Shown piece after piece: positions 9,119 through 22,900 of a stretch of DNA of 64,000 bases (its first letter is position 1; every line of letters begins with the position of its first letter). The DNA is from Tagetes erecta (lineage: Eukaryota > Streptophyta > Magnoliopsida > Asterales > Asteraceae): positions 23,213,000 through 23,276,999 of the forward strand of contig CM061487.1 in NCBI GenBank assembly GCA_030867185.1, read 5' to 3'. The notes beneath the pieces were generated by a model. The model made no database searches, was not told the DNA's origin, and saw only the letters and a program-made list of their open reading frames with translations. A program made the position numbers and the translations under genes.

Positions 9119-9628
9119 CGTACGAAACCTCAAAACTACATAATAAACCGAATGAAATCGCCCTAGTCCTTTGAACATAGTACGACAATTAAGAACTTGT
9201 TACGACTCTGTATGCCATATTAGCACCTTGAAAAGCACGTTAGTACAACTTAGGACGACTTAAAACTCTTAACAACACCTTACAACACCTAACAAAACCT
9301 TAAAACTCCATAATAAACCTAATGAATTGGTCCGAGTCATTTAAACATTGTACGACAACATAGAATATCTTACGACTCTGTATACCACATTAGCACCTTG
9401 AAAAGATTGTTAGTATAATATACGACACCTCAAAAGTCCTAACTACACCTTACAATACTGTACGTAAGCTTAAAACTCCATAATAAACCTAATGAATTCG
9501 TACGAGTCCTTTTAACGTTGTACGTCAACTTAGGACATCTTACGACTCTTTATGCCACATTAGCAACTCGAAAAGCATGTTAGTATAACGTAGGACGCCT
9601 TAAAACTTCAAACAACACCTTATAACAC
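9119..9628 (+). repeat. Example of the 510-bp three-monomer unit (A-B-C')
   Basis: A (9119-9288) and B (9289-9458) are followed by a single hybrid monomer C' (9459-9628). C' starts like C (TGTACGTAAGC, then ACGTTGTACGTC) but ends like D (ATAACGTAGGACGCC, then CTTCAAACAACACC). The next monomer is an A. One whole monomer has been lost by exchange between C and D within the AGCAACTCGAAAAGCATG stretch they share. This form recurs throughout the array. Confidence 0.9.
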
Positions 9629-9790
9629 CGTACGAAACCTCAAAACTACATAATAAACCGAATGAAATCGCCCTAGTCCTTTGAACATAGTACGACAATT
9701 AAGAACTTGTTACGACTCTTTATGCCATATTGAAAAGCACGTTAGTATAACTTAGGACGACTTAAAACTCTTAACAACACCTTACAACAC
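9629..9790 (+). repeat. Example of the 162-bp A' monomer (8-bp deletion)
   Basis: This A monomer reads TATGCCATATTGAAAAGC where the full form has an extra AGCACCTT, so it is 162 bp long. It also has CTCTTTATG instead of CTCTGTATG. A' usually, but not always, follows a C' hybrid. Exceptions after a D monomer occur near 24510 and 30600. Confidence 0.9.
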
Positions 9791-10300
9791 CGAACAAAAC
9801 CTTAAAACTCCATAATAAACCTAATGAATTGGTCCGAGTCATTTAAACATTGTACGACAACATAGAATATCTTACGACTCTGTATACCACATTAGCACCT
9901 TGAAAAGATTGTTAGTATAATATACGACACCTCAAAAGTCCTAACTACACCTTACAATGCTGTACGTAAGCTTAAAACTCCATAATAAACCTAATGAATT
10001 CGTACGAGTCCTTTTAACGTCGTACGTCAACTTAGGACATCTTACGACTCTTTATGCCACATTAGCAACTCGAAAAGCATGTTAGTATAATGTAGGACGC
10101 CTTACAGCTCCTAAAAACACCTTACATCATAGTACGAAAACTTAAAACTCCATAATACGCCTAATGAATTCGTCCGAGTCCTTTGAACATCGTACGACAA
10201 CTTAGGACATCTTACGACTCTTTATGCCACATTAGTAACTCGAAAAGCATGTTAGTATAACGTAGGACGCCTTAAAACTTCAAACAACACCTTACATCAC

Positions 10301-10470
10301 CGTACGAAACCTCAAAACTACATAATAAACCGAATGAAATCGCCCTAGTCCTTTGAACATAGTACGACAATTAAGAACTTGTTACGACTCTGTATGCCAT
10401 ATTAGCACCTTGAAAAGCACGTTAGTATAACTTAGGACGACTTAAAACTCTTAACAACACCTTACAACAC
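10301..10470 (+). repeat. Monomer A of a reference 680-bp unit
   Basis: Length is 170 bp. It starts CGTACGAAACCTCAAAAC and is recognised by CGAATGAAATCGCCCTAG and AATTAAGAACTTGTTACG. It contains about 8 CpG dinucleotides. Confidence 0.93.
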
Positions 10471-10640
10471 CGAACAAAACCTTAAAACTCCATAATAAAC
10501 CTAATGAATTGGTCCGAGTCATTTAAACATTTTACGACAACATAGAATATCTTACGACTCTGTATACCACATTAGCACCTTGAAAAGATTGTTAGTATAA
10601 TATACGACTCCTCAAAAGTCCTAACTACACCTTACAATAC
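10471..10640 (+). repeat. Monomer B of a reference 680-bp unit
   Basis: Length is 170 bp. It starts CGAACAAAACC and is recognised by GAATTGGTCCGAGTCA, ACATAGAATATC and AAAAGATTGTTAG. It has the fewest CpGs of the four monomers. Confidence 0.93.
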
Positions 10641-10810
10641 TGTACGCAAGCTTAAAAGTCCATAATAAACCTAATGAATTCGTACGAGTCCTTTTAACGT
10701 CGTACGTCAACTTAGGACATCTTACGACTCTTTATGCCACATTAGCAACTCGAAAAGCATGTTGGTATAATGTAGGACGCCTTACAGCTCTTAAAAACAC
10801 CTTACAACAT
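10641..10810 (+). repeat. Monomer C of a reference 680-bp unit
   Basis: Length is 170 bp. It starts TGTACGCAAGCTTAAAA (TGTACGTAAGCTT in the other subfamily), which contains the HindIII site that recurs once per unit. It is further marked by GAATTCGTACGAG and CTTTTAACGTCGTACGTC, and by a tail with CTTACAGCTC. Confidence 0.93.
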
Positions 10811-10980
10811 CGTACGAAACCTTAAAACTCCATAATAAACCTAATGAATTCGTACGAGTCCTTTGAACATCGTACGACAACTTGGGACATCTTACGACTA
10901 TTTATACCACATTAGCAACTCGAAAAGCATCTTAGTATAACGTAGGACGCCTTAAAACTTCAAACAACACCTTATAACAC
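10811..10980 (+). repeat. Monomer D of a reference 680-bp unit
   Basis: Length is 170 bp. This copy is the CTTGGGACATC subtype. The more common D has CATAATACGCCTAATG and GAATTCGTCCGAG. Both end with GTAGGACGCCTTAAAAC then TTCAAACAACACC. The common D has about 11 CpGs in 170 bp. Confidence 0.93.
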
Positions 10981-13900
10981 CGTACGAAACCTCAAAACTA
11001 CATAATAAACCGAATGAAATCGCCCTAGTCCTTTGAACATAGTACGACAATTAAGAACTTGTTACGACTTTGTATGCCATATTAGCACCTTGAAAAGCAC
11101 GTTAGTATAACTTAGGACGACTTAAAACTCTTAACAACACCTTACAACACCGAACAAAACCTTAAAACTCCATAATAAACCTAATGAATTGGTCCGAGTC
11201 ATTTAAACATTTTACGACAACATAGAATATCTTACGACTCTGTATACCACATTAGCACCTTGAAAAGATTGTTAGTATAATATACGACTCCTCAAAAGTC
11301 CTAACTACACCTTACAATACTGTACGCAAGCTTAAAAGTCCATAATAAACCTAATGAATTCGTACGAGTCCTTTTAATGTCGTACGTCAACTTAGGACAT
11401 CTTACGACTCTTTATGCCACATTAGCAACTCGAAAAGCATGTTGGTATAATGTAGGACGCCTTACAGCTCTTAAAAACACCTTACAACATCGTACGAAAC
11501 CTTAAAAATCCATAATAAACCTAATGAATTCGTACGAGTCCTTTGAACATCGTACGACAACTTGGGACATCTTACGACTATTTATACCACATTAGCAACT
11601 CGAAAAGCATCTTAGTATAACGTAGGACGCCTTAAAACTTCAAACAACACCTTATAACACCGTACGAAACCTCAAAACTACATAATAAACCGAATGAAAT
11701 CGCCCTAGTCCTTTGAACATAGTACGACAATTAAGAACTTGTTACGACTCTGTATGCCATATTAGCACCTTGAAAAGCACGTTAGTACAACTTAGGACGA
11801 CTTAAAACTCTTAACAACACCTTACAACACCTAACAAAACCTTAAAACTCCATAATAAACCTAATGAATTGGTCCGAGTCATTTAAACATTGTACGACAA
11901 CATTTTATCTTACGACTCTGTATACCACATTAGCACCTTGAAAAGATTGTTAGTATAATATACGACACCTCAAAAGTCCTAACTACACCTTACAATACTG
12001 TACGTAAGCTTAAAACTCCATAATAAACCTAATGAATTCGTACGAGTCCTTTTAACGTCGTACGTCAACTTAGGACATCTTACGACTCTTTATGCCACAT
12101 TAGCAACTCGAAAAGCATGTTAGTATAATGTAGGACGCCTTACAGCTCCTAAAAACACCTTACATCATAGTACGAAAACTTAAAACTCCATAATACGCCT
12201 AATGAATTCGTCCGAGTCCTTTGAACATCGTACGACAACTTAGGACATCTTACGACTCTTTATGCCACATTAGTAACTCGAAAAGCATGTTAGTATAACG
12301 TAGGACGCCTTAAAACTTCAAACAACACCTTACATCACCGTACGAAACCTCAAAACTACATAATAAACCGAATGAAATCGCCCTAGTCCTTTGAACATAG
12401 TACGACAATTAAGAACTAGTTACGACTCTGTATGCCATATTAGCACCTTGAAAAGCACGTTAGTATAACTTAGGACGACTTAAAACTCTTAACAACACCT
12501 TACAACACCAAACAAAACCTTAAAACTCCATAATAAACCTAATGAATTGGTCCGAGTCATTTAAACATTTTACGACAACATAGAATATCTTACGACTCTG
12601 TATACCACATTAGCACCTTGAAAAGATTGTTAGTATAATATACGACTCCTCAAAAGTCCTAACTACACCTTACAATACTGTACGCAAGCTTAAAAGTCCA
12701 TAATAAACCTAATGAATTCGTACGAGTCCTTTTAACGTCGTACGTCAACTTAGGACATCTTACGACTCTTTATGCCACATTAGCAACTCGAAAAGCATGT
12801 TGGTATAATGTAGGACGCCTTACAGCTCTTAAAAACACCTTACAACATCGTACGAAACCTTAAAACTCCATAATAAACCTAATGAATTCGTACGAGTCCT
12901 TTGAACATCGTACGACAACTTGGGACATCTTACGACTATTTATACCACATTAGCAACTCGAAAAGCATCTTAGTATAACGTAGGACGCCTTAAAACTTCA
13001 AACAACACCTTATAACACCGTACGAAACCTCAAAACTACATAATAAACCGAATGAAATCGCCCTAGTCCTTTGAACATAGTACGACAATTAAGAACTTGT
13101 TACGACTTTGTATGCCATATTAGCACCTTGAAAAGCACGTTAGTATAACTTAGGACGACTTAAAACTCTTAACAACACCTTACAACACCGAACAAAACCT
13201 TAAAACTCCATAATAAACCTAATGAATTGGTCCGAGTCATTTAAACATTTTACGACAACATAGAATATCTTACGACTCTGTATACCACATTAGCACCTTG
13301 AAAAGATTGTTAGTATAATATACGACTCCTCAAAAGTCCTAACTACACCTTACAATACTGTACGCAAGCTTAAAAGTCCATAATAAACCTAATGAATTCG
13401 TACGAGTCCTTTTAATGTCGTACGTCAACTTAGGACATCTTACGACTCTTTATGCCACATTAGCAACTCGAAAAGCATGTTGGTATAATGTAGGACGCCT
13501 TACAGCTCTTAAAAACACCTTACAACATCGTACGAAACCTTAAAACTCCATAATAAACCTAATGAATTCGTACGAGTCCTTTGAACATCGTACGACAACT
13601 TGGGACATCTTACGACTATTTATACCACATTAGCAACTCGAAAAGCATCTTAGTATAACGTAGGACGCCTTAAAACTTCAAACAACACCTTATAACACCG
13701 TACGAAACCTCAAAACTACATAATAAACCGAATGAAATCGCCCTAGTCCTTTGAACATAGTACGGCAATTAAGAACTTGTTACGACTCTGTATGCCATAT
13801 TAGCACCTTGAAAAGCACGTTAGTACAACTTAGGACGACTTAAAACTCTTAACAACACCTTACAACACCGAACAAAACCTTAAAACTCCATAATAAACCT

Positions 13901-16900
13901 AATGAATTGGTCCGAGTCATTTAAACATTGTACGACAACATAGAATATCTTACGACTCTGTATACCACATTAGCACCTTGAAAAGATTGTTAGTATAATA
14001 TACGACACCTCAAAAGTCCTAACTACACCTTACAATACTGTACGTAAGCTTAAAACTCCATAATAAACCTAATGAATTCGTACGAGTCCTTTTAACGGTG
14101 TACGTCAACTTAGGACATCTTACGACTCTTTATGCCACATTAGCAACTCGAAAAGCATGTTAGTATAACGTAGGACGCCTTAAAACTTCAAACAACACCT
14201 TATAACACCGTACGAAACCTCAAAACTACATAATAAACCGAATGAAATCGCCCTAGTCCTTTGAACATAGTACGAAAATTAAGAACTTGTTACGACTCTT
14301 TATGCCATATTGAAAAGAACGTTAGTATAACTTAGGACGACTTAAAACTCTTAACAACACCTTACAACACCGAACAAAACCTTAAAACTCCATAATAAAC
14401 CTAATGAATTGGTCCGAGTCATTTAAACATTGTACGACAACATAGAATATCTTACGACTCTGTATACCACATTAGCACCTAGAAAAGATTGTTAGTATAA
14501 TATACGACACCTCAAAAGTCCTAACTACACCTTACAATGCTGTACGTAAGCTTAAAACTCCATAATAAACCTAATGAATTCGTACGAGTCCTTTTAACGT
14601 CGTACGTCAACTTAGGACATCTTACGACTCTTTATGCCACATTAGCAACTCGAAAAGCATGTTAGTATAATGTAGGACGCCTTACAGCTCCTAAAATCAC
14701 CTTACATCATCGTACGAAAACTTAAAACTCCATAATACGCCTAATGAATTCGTCCGAGTCCTTTGAACAACGTACGACAACTTAGGACATCTTACGACTC
14801 TTTATGCCACATTAGCAACTCGAAAAGCATGTTAGTATAACGTAGGACGCTTTAAAACTTCAAACAACACCTTATAACACCGTACGAAACCTCAAAACTA
14901 CGTAATAAACCGAATGAAATCGCCCTAGTCCTTTGAACATAGTACGACAATTAAGAACTTGTTACGACTCTGTATGCCATATTAGCACCTTGAAAAGCAC
15001 GTTAGTACAACTTAGGACGACTTAAAACTCTTAACAACACCTTACAACACCGAACAAAACCTTAAAACTCCATAATAAACCTAATGAATTGGTCCGAGTC
15101 ATTTAAACATTGTACGACAACATAGAATATCTTACGACTCTGTATACCACATTAGCACCTTGAAAAGATTGTTAGTATAATATACGACACCTCAAAAGTC
15201 CTAACTACACCTTACAATACTGTACGTAAGCTTAAAACTCCATAATAAACCTAATGAATTCATACGAGTCCTTTTAACGTTGTACGTCAACTTAGGACAT
15301 CTTACGACTCTTTATGCCACATTAGCAACTCGAAAAGCATGTTAGTATAACGTAGGACGCCTTAAAACTTCAAACAACACCTTATAACACCGTACGAAAC
15401 CTCAAAACTACATAATAAACCGAATGAAATCGCCCTAGTCCTTTGAACATAGTACGACAATTAAGAACTTGTTACGACTCTTTATGCCATATTGAAAAGC
15501 ACGTTAGTATAACTTAGGACGACTTAAAACTCTTAACAACACCGAACAAAACCTTAAAACTCCATAATAAACCTAATGAATTGGTCCGAGTCATTTAAAC
15601 ATTGTACGACAACATAGAATATCTTACGACTCTGTATACCACATTAGCACCTTGAAAAGATTGTTAGTATAATATACGACACCTCAAAAGTCCTAACTAC
15701 ACCTTACAATGCTGTACGTAAGCTTAAAACTCCATAATAAACCTAATGAATTCGTACGAGTCCTTTTAACGTCGTACGTCAACTTAGGACATCTTACGAC
15801 TCTTTATGCCACATTAGCAACTCGAAAAGCATGTTAGTATAATGTAGGACGCCTTACAGCTCCTAAAAACACCTTACATCATAGTACGAAAACTTAAAAC
15901 TCCATAATACGCCTAATGAATTCGTCCGAGTCCTTTGAACATCGTACGACAACTTAGGACATCTTACGACTCTTTATGCCACATTAGTAACTCGAAAAGC
16001 ATGTTAGTATAACGTAGGACGCCTTAAAACTTCAAACAACACCTTACATCACCGTACGAAACCTCAAAACTACATAATAAACCGAATGAAATCGCCCTAG
16101 TCCTTTGAACATAGTACGACAATTAAGAACTTGTTACGACTCTGTATGCCATATTAGCACCTTGAAAAGCACGTTAGTATAACTTAGGACGACTTAAAAC
16201 TCTTAACAACACCTTACAACACCGAACAAAACCTTAAAACTCCATAATAAACCTAATGAATTGGTCCGAGTCATTTAAACATTTTACGACAACATAGAAT
16301 ATCTTACGACTCTGTATACCACATTAGCACCTTGAAAAGATTGTTAGTATAATATACGACTCCTCAAAAGTCCTAACTACACCTTACAATACTGTACACA
16401 AGCTTAAAAGTCCATAATAAACCTAATGAATTCGTACGAGTCCTTTTAACGTCGTACGTCAACTTAGGACATCTTACGACTCTTTATGCCACATTAGCAA
16501 CTCGAAAAGCATGTTGGTATAATGTAGGACGCCTTACAGCTCTTAAAAACACCTTACAACATCGTACGAAACCTTAAAACTCCATAATAAACTTAATGAA
16601 TTCGTACGAGTCCTTTGAACATCGTACGACAACTTGGGACATCTTACGACTATTTATGCCACATTAGCAACTCGAAAAGCATCTTAGTATAACGTAGGAC
16701 GCCTTAAAACTTCAAACAACACCTTATAACACCGTACGAAACCTCAAAACTACATAATAAACCGAATGAAATCGCCCTAGTCCTTTGAACATAGTACGAC
16801 AATTAAGAACTTGTTACGACTCTGTATGCCATATTAGCACCTTGAAAAGCACGTTAGTACAACTTAGGACGACTTAAAACTCTTAACAACACCTTACAAC

Positions 16901-19900
16901 ACCGAACAAAACCTTAAAACTCCATAATAAACCTAATGAATTGGTCCGAGTCATTTAAACATTGTACGACAACATAGAATATCTTACGACTCTGTATTCC
17001 ACATTAGCACCTTGAAAAGATTGTTAGTATAATATACGACACCTCAAAAGTCCTAACTACACCTTACAATACTGTACGTAAGCTTAAAACTCCATAATAA
17101 ACCTAATGAATTCGTACGAGTCCTTTTAACGTTGTACGTCAACTTAGGACATCTTACGACTCTTTATGCCACATTAGCAACTCGAAAAGCATGTTAGTAT
17201 AACGTAGGACGCCTTAAAACTTCAAACAACACCTTATAACACCGTACGAAACCTCAAAACTACGTAATAAACCGAATGAAATCGCCCTAGTCCTTTGAAC
17301 ATAGTACGACAATTAAGAACTTGTTACGACTCTGTATGCCATATTAGCACCTTGAAAAGCACGTTAGTATAACTTAGGACGACTTAAAACTCTTAACAAC
17401 ACCTTACAACACCGAACAAAACCTTAAAACTCCATAATAAACCTAATGAATTGGTCCGAGTCATTTAAACATTTTACGACAACATAGAATATCTTACGAC
17501 TCTGTATACCACATTAGCACCTTGAAAAGATTGTTAGTATAATATACGACTCCTCAAAAGTCCTAACTACACCTTACAATATTGTACGCAAGCTTAAAAG
17601 TCCATAATAAACCTAATGAATTCGTACGAGTCCTTTTAACGTCGTACGTCAACTTAGGACATCTTACGACTCTTTATGCCACATTAGCAACTCGAAAAGC
17701 ATGTTGGTATAATGTAGGACGCCTTACAGCTCTTAAAAACACCTTACAACATCGTACGAAACCTTAAAACTCCATAATAAACCTAAAGAATTCGTACGAG
17801 TCCTTTGAACATCGTACGACAACTTGGGACATCTTACGACTATTTATGCCACATTAGCAACTCGAAAAGCATCTTAGTATAACGTAGGACGCCTTAAAAC
17901 TTCAAACAACACCTTATAACACCGTACGAAACCTCAAAACTACATAATAAACCGAATGAAATCGCCCTAGTCCTTTGAACATAGTACGACAATTAAGAAC
18001 TTGTTACGACTCTGTATGCCATATTAGCACCTTGAAAAGCACGTTAGTACAACTTAGGACGACTTAAAACTCTTAACAACACCTTACAACACCGAACAAA
18101 ACCTTAAAACTCCATAATAAACCTAATGAATTGGTCCGAGTCATTTAAACATTGTACGACAACATAGAATATCTTACGACTCTGTATTTCACATTAGCAC
18201 CTTGAAAAGATTGTTAGTATAATATACGACACCTCAAAAGTCCTAACTACACCTTACAATACTGTACGTAAGCTTAAAACTCCATAATAAACCTAATGAA
18301 TTCGTACGAGTCCTTTTAACGTTGTACGTCAACTTAGGACATCTTACGACTCTTTATGCCACATTAGCAACTCGAAAAGCATGTTAGTATAACGTAGGAC
18401 GCCTTAAAACTTCAAACAACACCTTATAACACTGTACGAAACCTCAAAACTACATAATAAACCGAATGAAATCGCCCTAGTCCTTTGAACATAGTACGAC
18501 AATTAAGAACTTGTTACGACTCTTTATGCCATATTGAAAAGCACGTTAGTATAACTTAGGACGACTTAAAACTCTTAACAACACCTTACAACACCGAACA
18601 AAACCTTAAAACTCCATAATAAACCTAATGAATTGGTCCGAGTCATTTAAACATTGTACGACAACATAGAATATCTTACGACTCTGTATACCACATTAGC
18701 ACCTTGAAAAGATTGTTAGTATAATATACGACACCTCAAAAGTCCTAACTACACCTTACAATACTGTACGCAAGCTTAAAAGTCCATAATAAACCTAATG
18801 AATTCGTACGAGTCCTTTTAACGTCGTACGTCAACTTAGGACATCTTACGACTCTTTATGCCACATTAGCAACTCGAAAAGCATGTTGGTATAATGTAGG
18901 ACGCCTTACAGCTCTTAAAAACACCTTACAACATCGTACGAAACCTTAAAACTCCATAATAAACCTAAAGAATTCGTACGAGTCCTTTGAACATCGTACG
19001 ACAACTTGGGACATCTTACGACTATTTATGCCACATTAGCAACTCGAAAAGCATCTTAGTATAACGTAGGACGCCTTAAAACTTCAAACAACACCTTATA
19101 ACACCGTACGAAACCTCAAAACTACATAATAAACCGAATGAAATCGCCCTAGTCCTTTGAACATAGTACGACAATTAAGAACTTGTTACGACTCTGTATG
19201 CCATATTAGCACCTTGAAAAGCACGTTAGTACAACTTAGGACGACTTAAAACTCTTAACAACACCTTACAACACCGAACAAAACCTTAAAACTCCATAAT
19301 AAACCTAATGAATTGGTCCGAGTCATTTAAACATTGTACGACAACATAGAATATCTTACGACTCTGTATTTCACATTAGCACCTTGAAAAGATTGTTAGT
19401 ATAATATACGACACCTCAAAAGTCCTAACTACACCTTACAATACTGTACGTAAGCTTAAAACTCCATAATAAACCTAATGAATTCGTACGAGTCCTTTTA
19501 ACGTTGTACGTCAACTTAGGACATCTTACGACTCTTTATGCCACATTAGCAACTCGAAAAGCATGTTAGTATAACGTAGGACGCCTTAAAACTTCAAACA
19601 ACACCTTATAACACTGTACGAAACCTCAAAACTACATAATAAACCGAATGAAATCGCCCTAGTCCTTTGAACATAGTACGACAATTAAGAACTTGTTACG
19701 ACTCTTTATGCCATATTGAAAAGCACGTTAGTATAACTTAGGACGACTTAAAACTCTTAACAACACCTTACAACACCGAACAAAACCTTAAAACTCCATA
19801 ATAAACCTAATGAATTGGTCCGAGTCATTTAAACATTGTACGACAACATAGAATATCTTACGACTCTGTATACCACATTAGCACCTTGAAAAGATTGTTA

Positions 19901-22900
19901 GTATAATATACGACACCTCAAAAGTCCTAACTACACCTTACAATGCTGTACGTAAGCTTAAAACTCCATAATAAACCTAATGAATTCGTACGAGTCCTTT
20001 TAACGTCGTACGTCAACTTAGGACATCTTACGACTCTTTATGCCACATTAGCAACTCGAAAAGCATGTTAGTATAATGTAGGACGCCTTACAGCTCCTAA
20101 AAACACCTTACATCATAGTACGAAAACTTAAAACTCCATAATACGCCTAATGAATTCGTCCGAGTCCTTTGAACATCGTACGACAACTTAGGACATCTTA
20201 CGACTCTTTATGCCACATTAGTAACTCGAAAAGCATGTTAGTATAACGTAGGACGCCTTAAAACTTCAAACAACACCTTACATCACCGTACGAAACCTCA
20301 AAACTACATAATAAACCGAATGAAATCGCCCTAGTCCTTTGAACATAGTACGACAATTAAGAACTTGTTACGACTCTGTATGCCATATTAGCACCTTGAA
20401 AAGCACGTTAGTATAACTTAGGACGACTTAAAACTCTTAACAACACCTTACAACACCGAACAAAACCTTAAAACTCCATAATAAACCTAATGAATTGGTC
20501 CGACTCATTTAAACATTTTACGACAACATAGAATATCTTACGACTCTGTATACCACATTAGCACCTTGAAAAGATTGTTAGTATAATATACGACTCCTCA
20601 AAAGTCCTAACTACACCTTACAATACTGTACGCAAGCTTAAAAGTCCATAATAAACCTAATGAATTCGTACGAGTCCTTATAACGTCGTACGTCAACTTA
20701 GGACATCTTACGACTCTTTATGCCACATTAGCAACTCGAAAAGCATGTTGGTATAATGTAGGACGCCTTACAGCTCTTAAAAACACCTTACAACATCGTA
20801 CGAAACCTTAAAACTCCATAATAAACCTAATGAATTCATACGAGTCCTTTGAACATCGTACGACAACTTGGGACATCTTACGACTATTTATGCCACATTA
20901 GCAACTCGAAAAGCATCTTAGTATAACGTAGGACGCCTTAAAACTTCAAACAACACCTTATAACACCGTACGAAACCTCAAAACTACATAATAAACCGAA
21001 TGAAATCGCCCTAGTCCTTTGAACATAGTACGACAATTAAGAACTTGTTACGACTCTGTATGCCATATTAGCACCTTGAAAAGCACGTTAGTACAACTTA
21101 GGACGACTTAAAACTCTTAACAACACCTTACAACACCGAACAAAACCTTAAAACTCCATAATAAACCTAATGAATTGGTCCGAGTCATTTAAACATTGTA
21201 CGACAACATAGAATATCTTACGACTCTGTATACCACATTAGCACCTTGAAAAGATTGTTAGTATAATATACGACACCTCAAAAGTCCTAACTACACCTTA
21301 CAATACTGTACGTAAGCTTAAAACTCCATAATAAACCTAATGAATTCGTACGAGTCCTTTTAACGTTGTACGTCAACTTAGGACATCTTACGACTCTTTA
21401 TGCCACATTAGCAACTCGAAAAGCATGTTAGTATAACGTAGGACGCCTTAAAACTTCAAACAACACCTTATAACACCGTACGAAACCTCAAAACTACATA
21501 ATAAACCGAATGAAATCGCCCTAGTCCTTTGAACATAGTACGACAATTAAGAACTTGTTACGACTCTTTATGCCATATTGAAAAGCACGTTAGTATAACT
21601 TAGGACGACTTAAAACTCTTAACAACACCTTACAACACCGAACAAAACCTTAAAACTCCATAATAAACCTAATGAATTGGTCCGAGTCATTTAAACATTG
21701 TACGACAACATAGAATATCTTACGACTCTGTATACCACATTAGCACCTAGAAAAGATTGTTAGTATAATATACGACACCTCAAAAGTCCTAACTACACCT
21801 TACAATGCTGTACGTAAGCTTAAAACTCCATAATAAACCTAATGAATTCGTACGAGTCCTTTTAACGTCGTACGTCAACTTAGGACATCTTACGACTCTT
21901 TATGCCACATTAGCAACTCGAAAAGCATGTTAGTATAATGTAGGACGCCTTACAGCTCCTAAAAACACCTTACATCATCGTACGAAAACTAAAAACTCCA
22001 TAATACGCCTAATGAATTCGTCCGAGTCCTTTGAACAGCGTACGACAACTTAGGACATCTTACGACTCTTTATGCCACATTAGCAACTCGAAAAGCATGT
22101 TAGTATAACGTAGGACGCCTTAAACTTCAAACAACACCTTATAACACCGTACGAAACCTCAAAACTACATAATAAACCGAATGAAATCGCCCTAGTCCTT
22201 TGAACATAGTACGACAATTAAGAACTTGTTACGAATCTGTATGCCATATTAGCACCTTGAAAAGCACGTTAGTATAACTTAGGACGATTTAAAACTCTTA
22301 ACAACACCTTACAACACCGAACAAAACCTTAAAACTCCATAATAAACCTAATGAATTGGTCCGAGTCATTTAAACATTGTACGACAACATAGAATATCTT
22401 ACGACTCTGTATACCACATTAGCACCTTGAAAAGATTGTTAGTATAATATACGACACCTCAAAAGTCCTAACTACACCTTACAATACTGTACGTAAGCTT
22501 AAAACTCCATAATAAACCTAATGAATTCGTACGAGTCCTTTTAACGTTGTACGTCAACTTAGGACATCTTACGACTCTTTATGCCACATTAGCAACTCGA
22601 AAAGCATGTTAGTATAACGTAGGACGCCTTAAAACTTCAAACAACACCTTATAACACCGTACGAAACCTCAAAACTACGTAATAAACCGAATGAAATCGC
22701 CCTAGTCCTTTGAACATAGTACCACAATTAAGAACTTGTTACGACTTTTTATGCCATATTGAAAAGCACGTTAGTATAACTTAGGACGATTTAAAACTCT
22801 TAACAACACCTTACAACACCGAACAAAACCTTAAAACTCCATAATAAACCTAATGAATTGGTCCGAGTCATTTAAACATTGTACGACAACATAGAATATC

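Larger units (their letters stand above)
10131..14150 (+). repeat. Two copies of a 2038-bp block of 12 monomers
   Basis: Rare variants recur with an offset of exactly 2038 bp. The D monomer starting AGTACGAAAA is at 10131 and 12169, and CTTGGGACATC is at 10881 and 12919 and again at 11561 and 13599. The offset is 12 monomers less 2 bp, and the 2-bp loss is visible near 11901 (CATTTTATCT). The right limit of the second copy is approximate. Confidence 0.75.

Noticed and set aside
10851..10870. Possible CENP-B-box-like site near TTCG in the C and D monomers
   Set aside because: The TTCG-N4-A part matches, but the required CGGG end is absent (CCTT instead), so the box is not supported.
17582..17767. 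61-codon open frame inside the satellite
   Set aside because: It covers most of one 170-bp monomer and runs into the next. Stop codons in neighbouring copies of the same monomers close the frame, so it is a chance gap.
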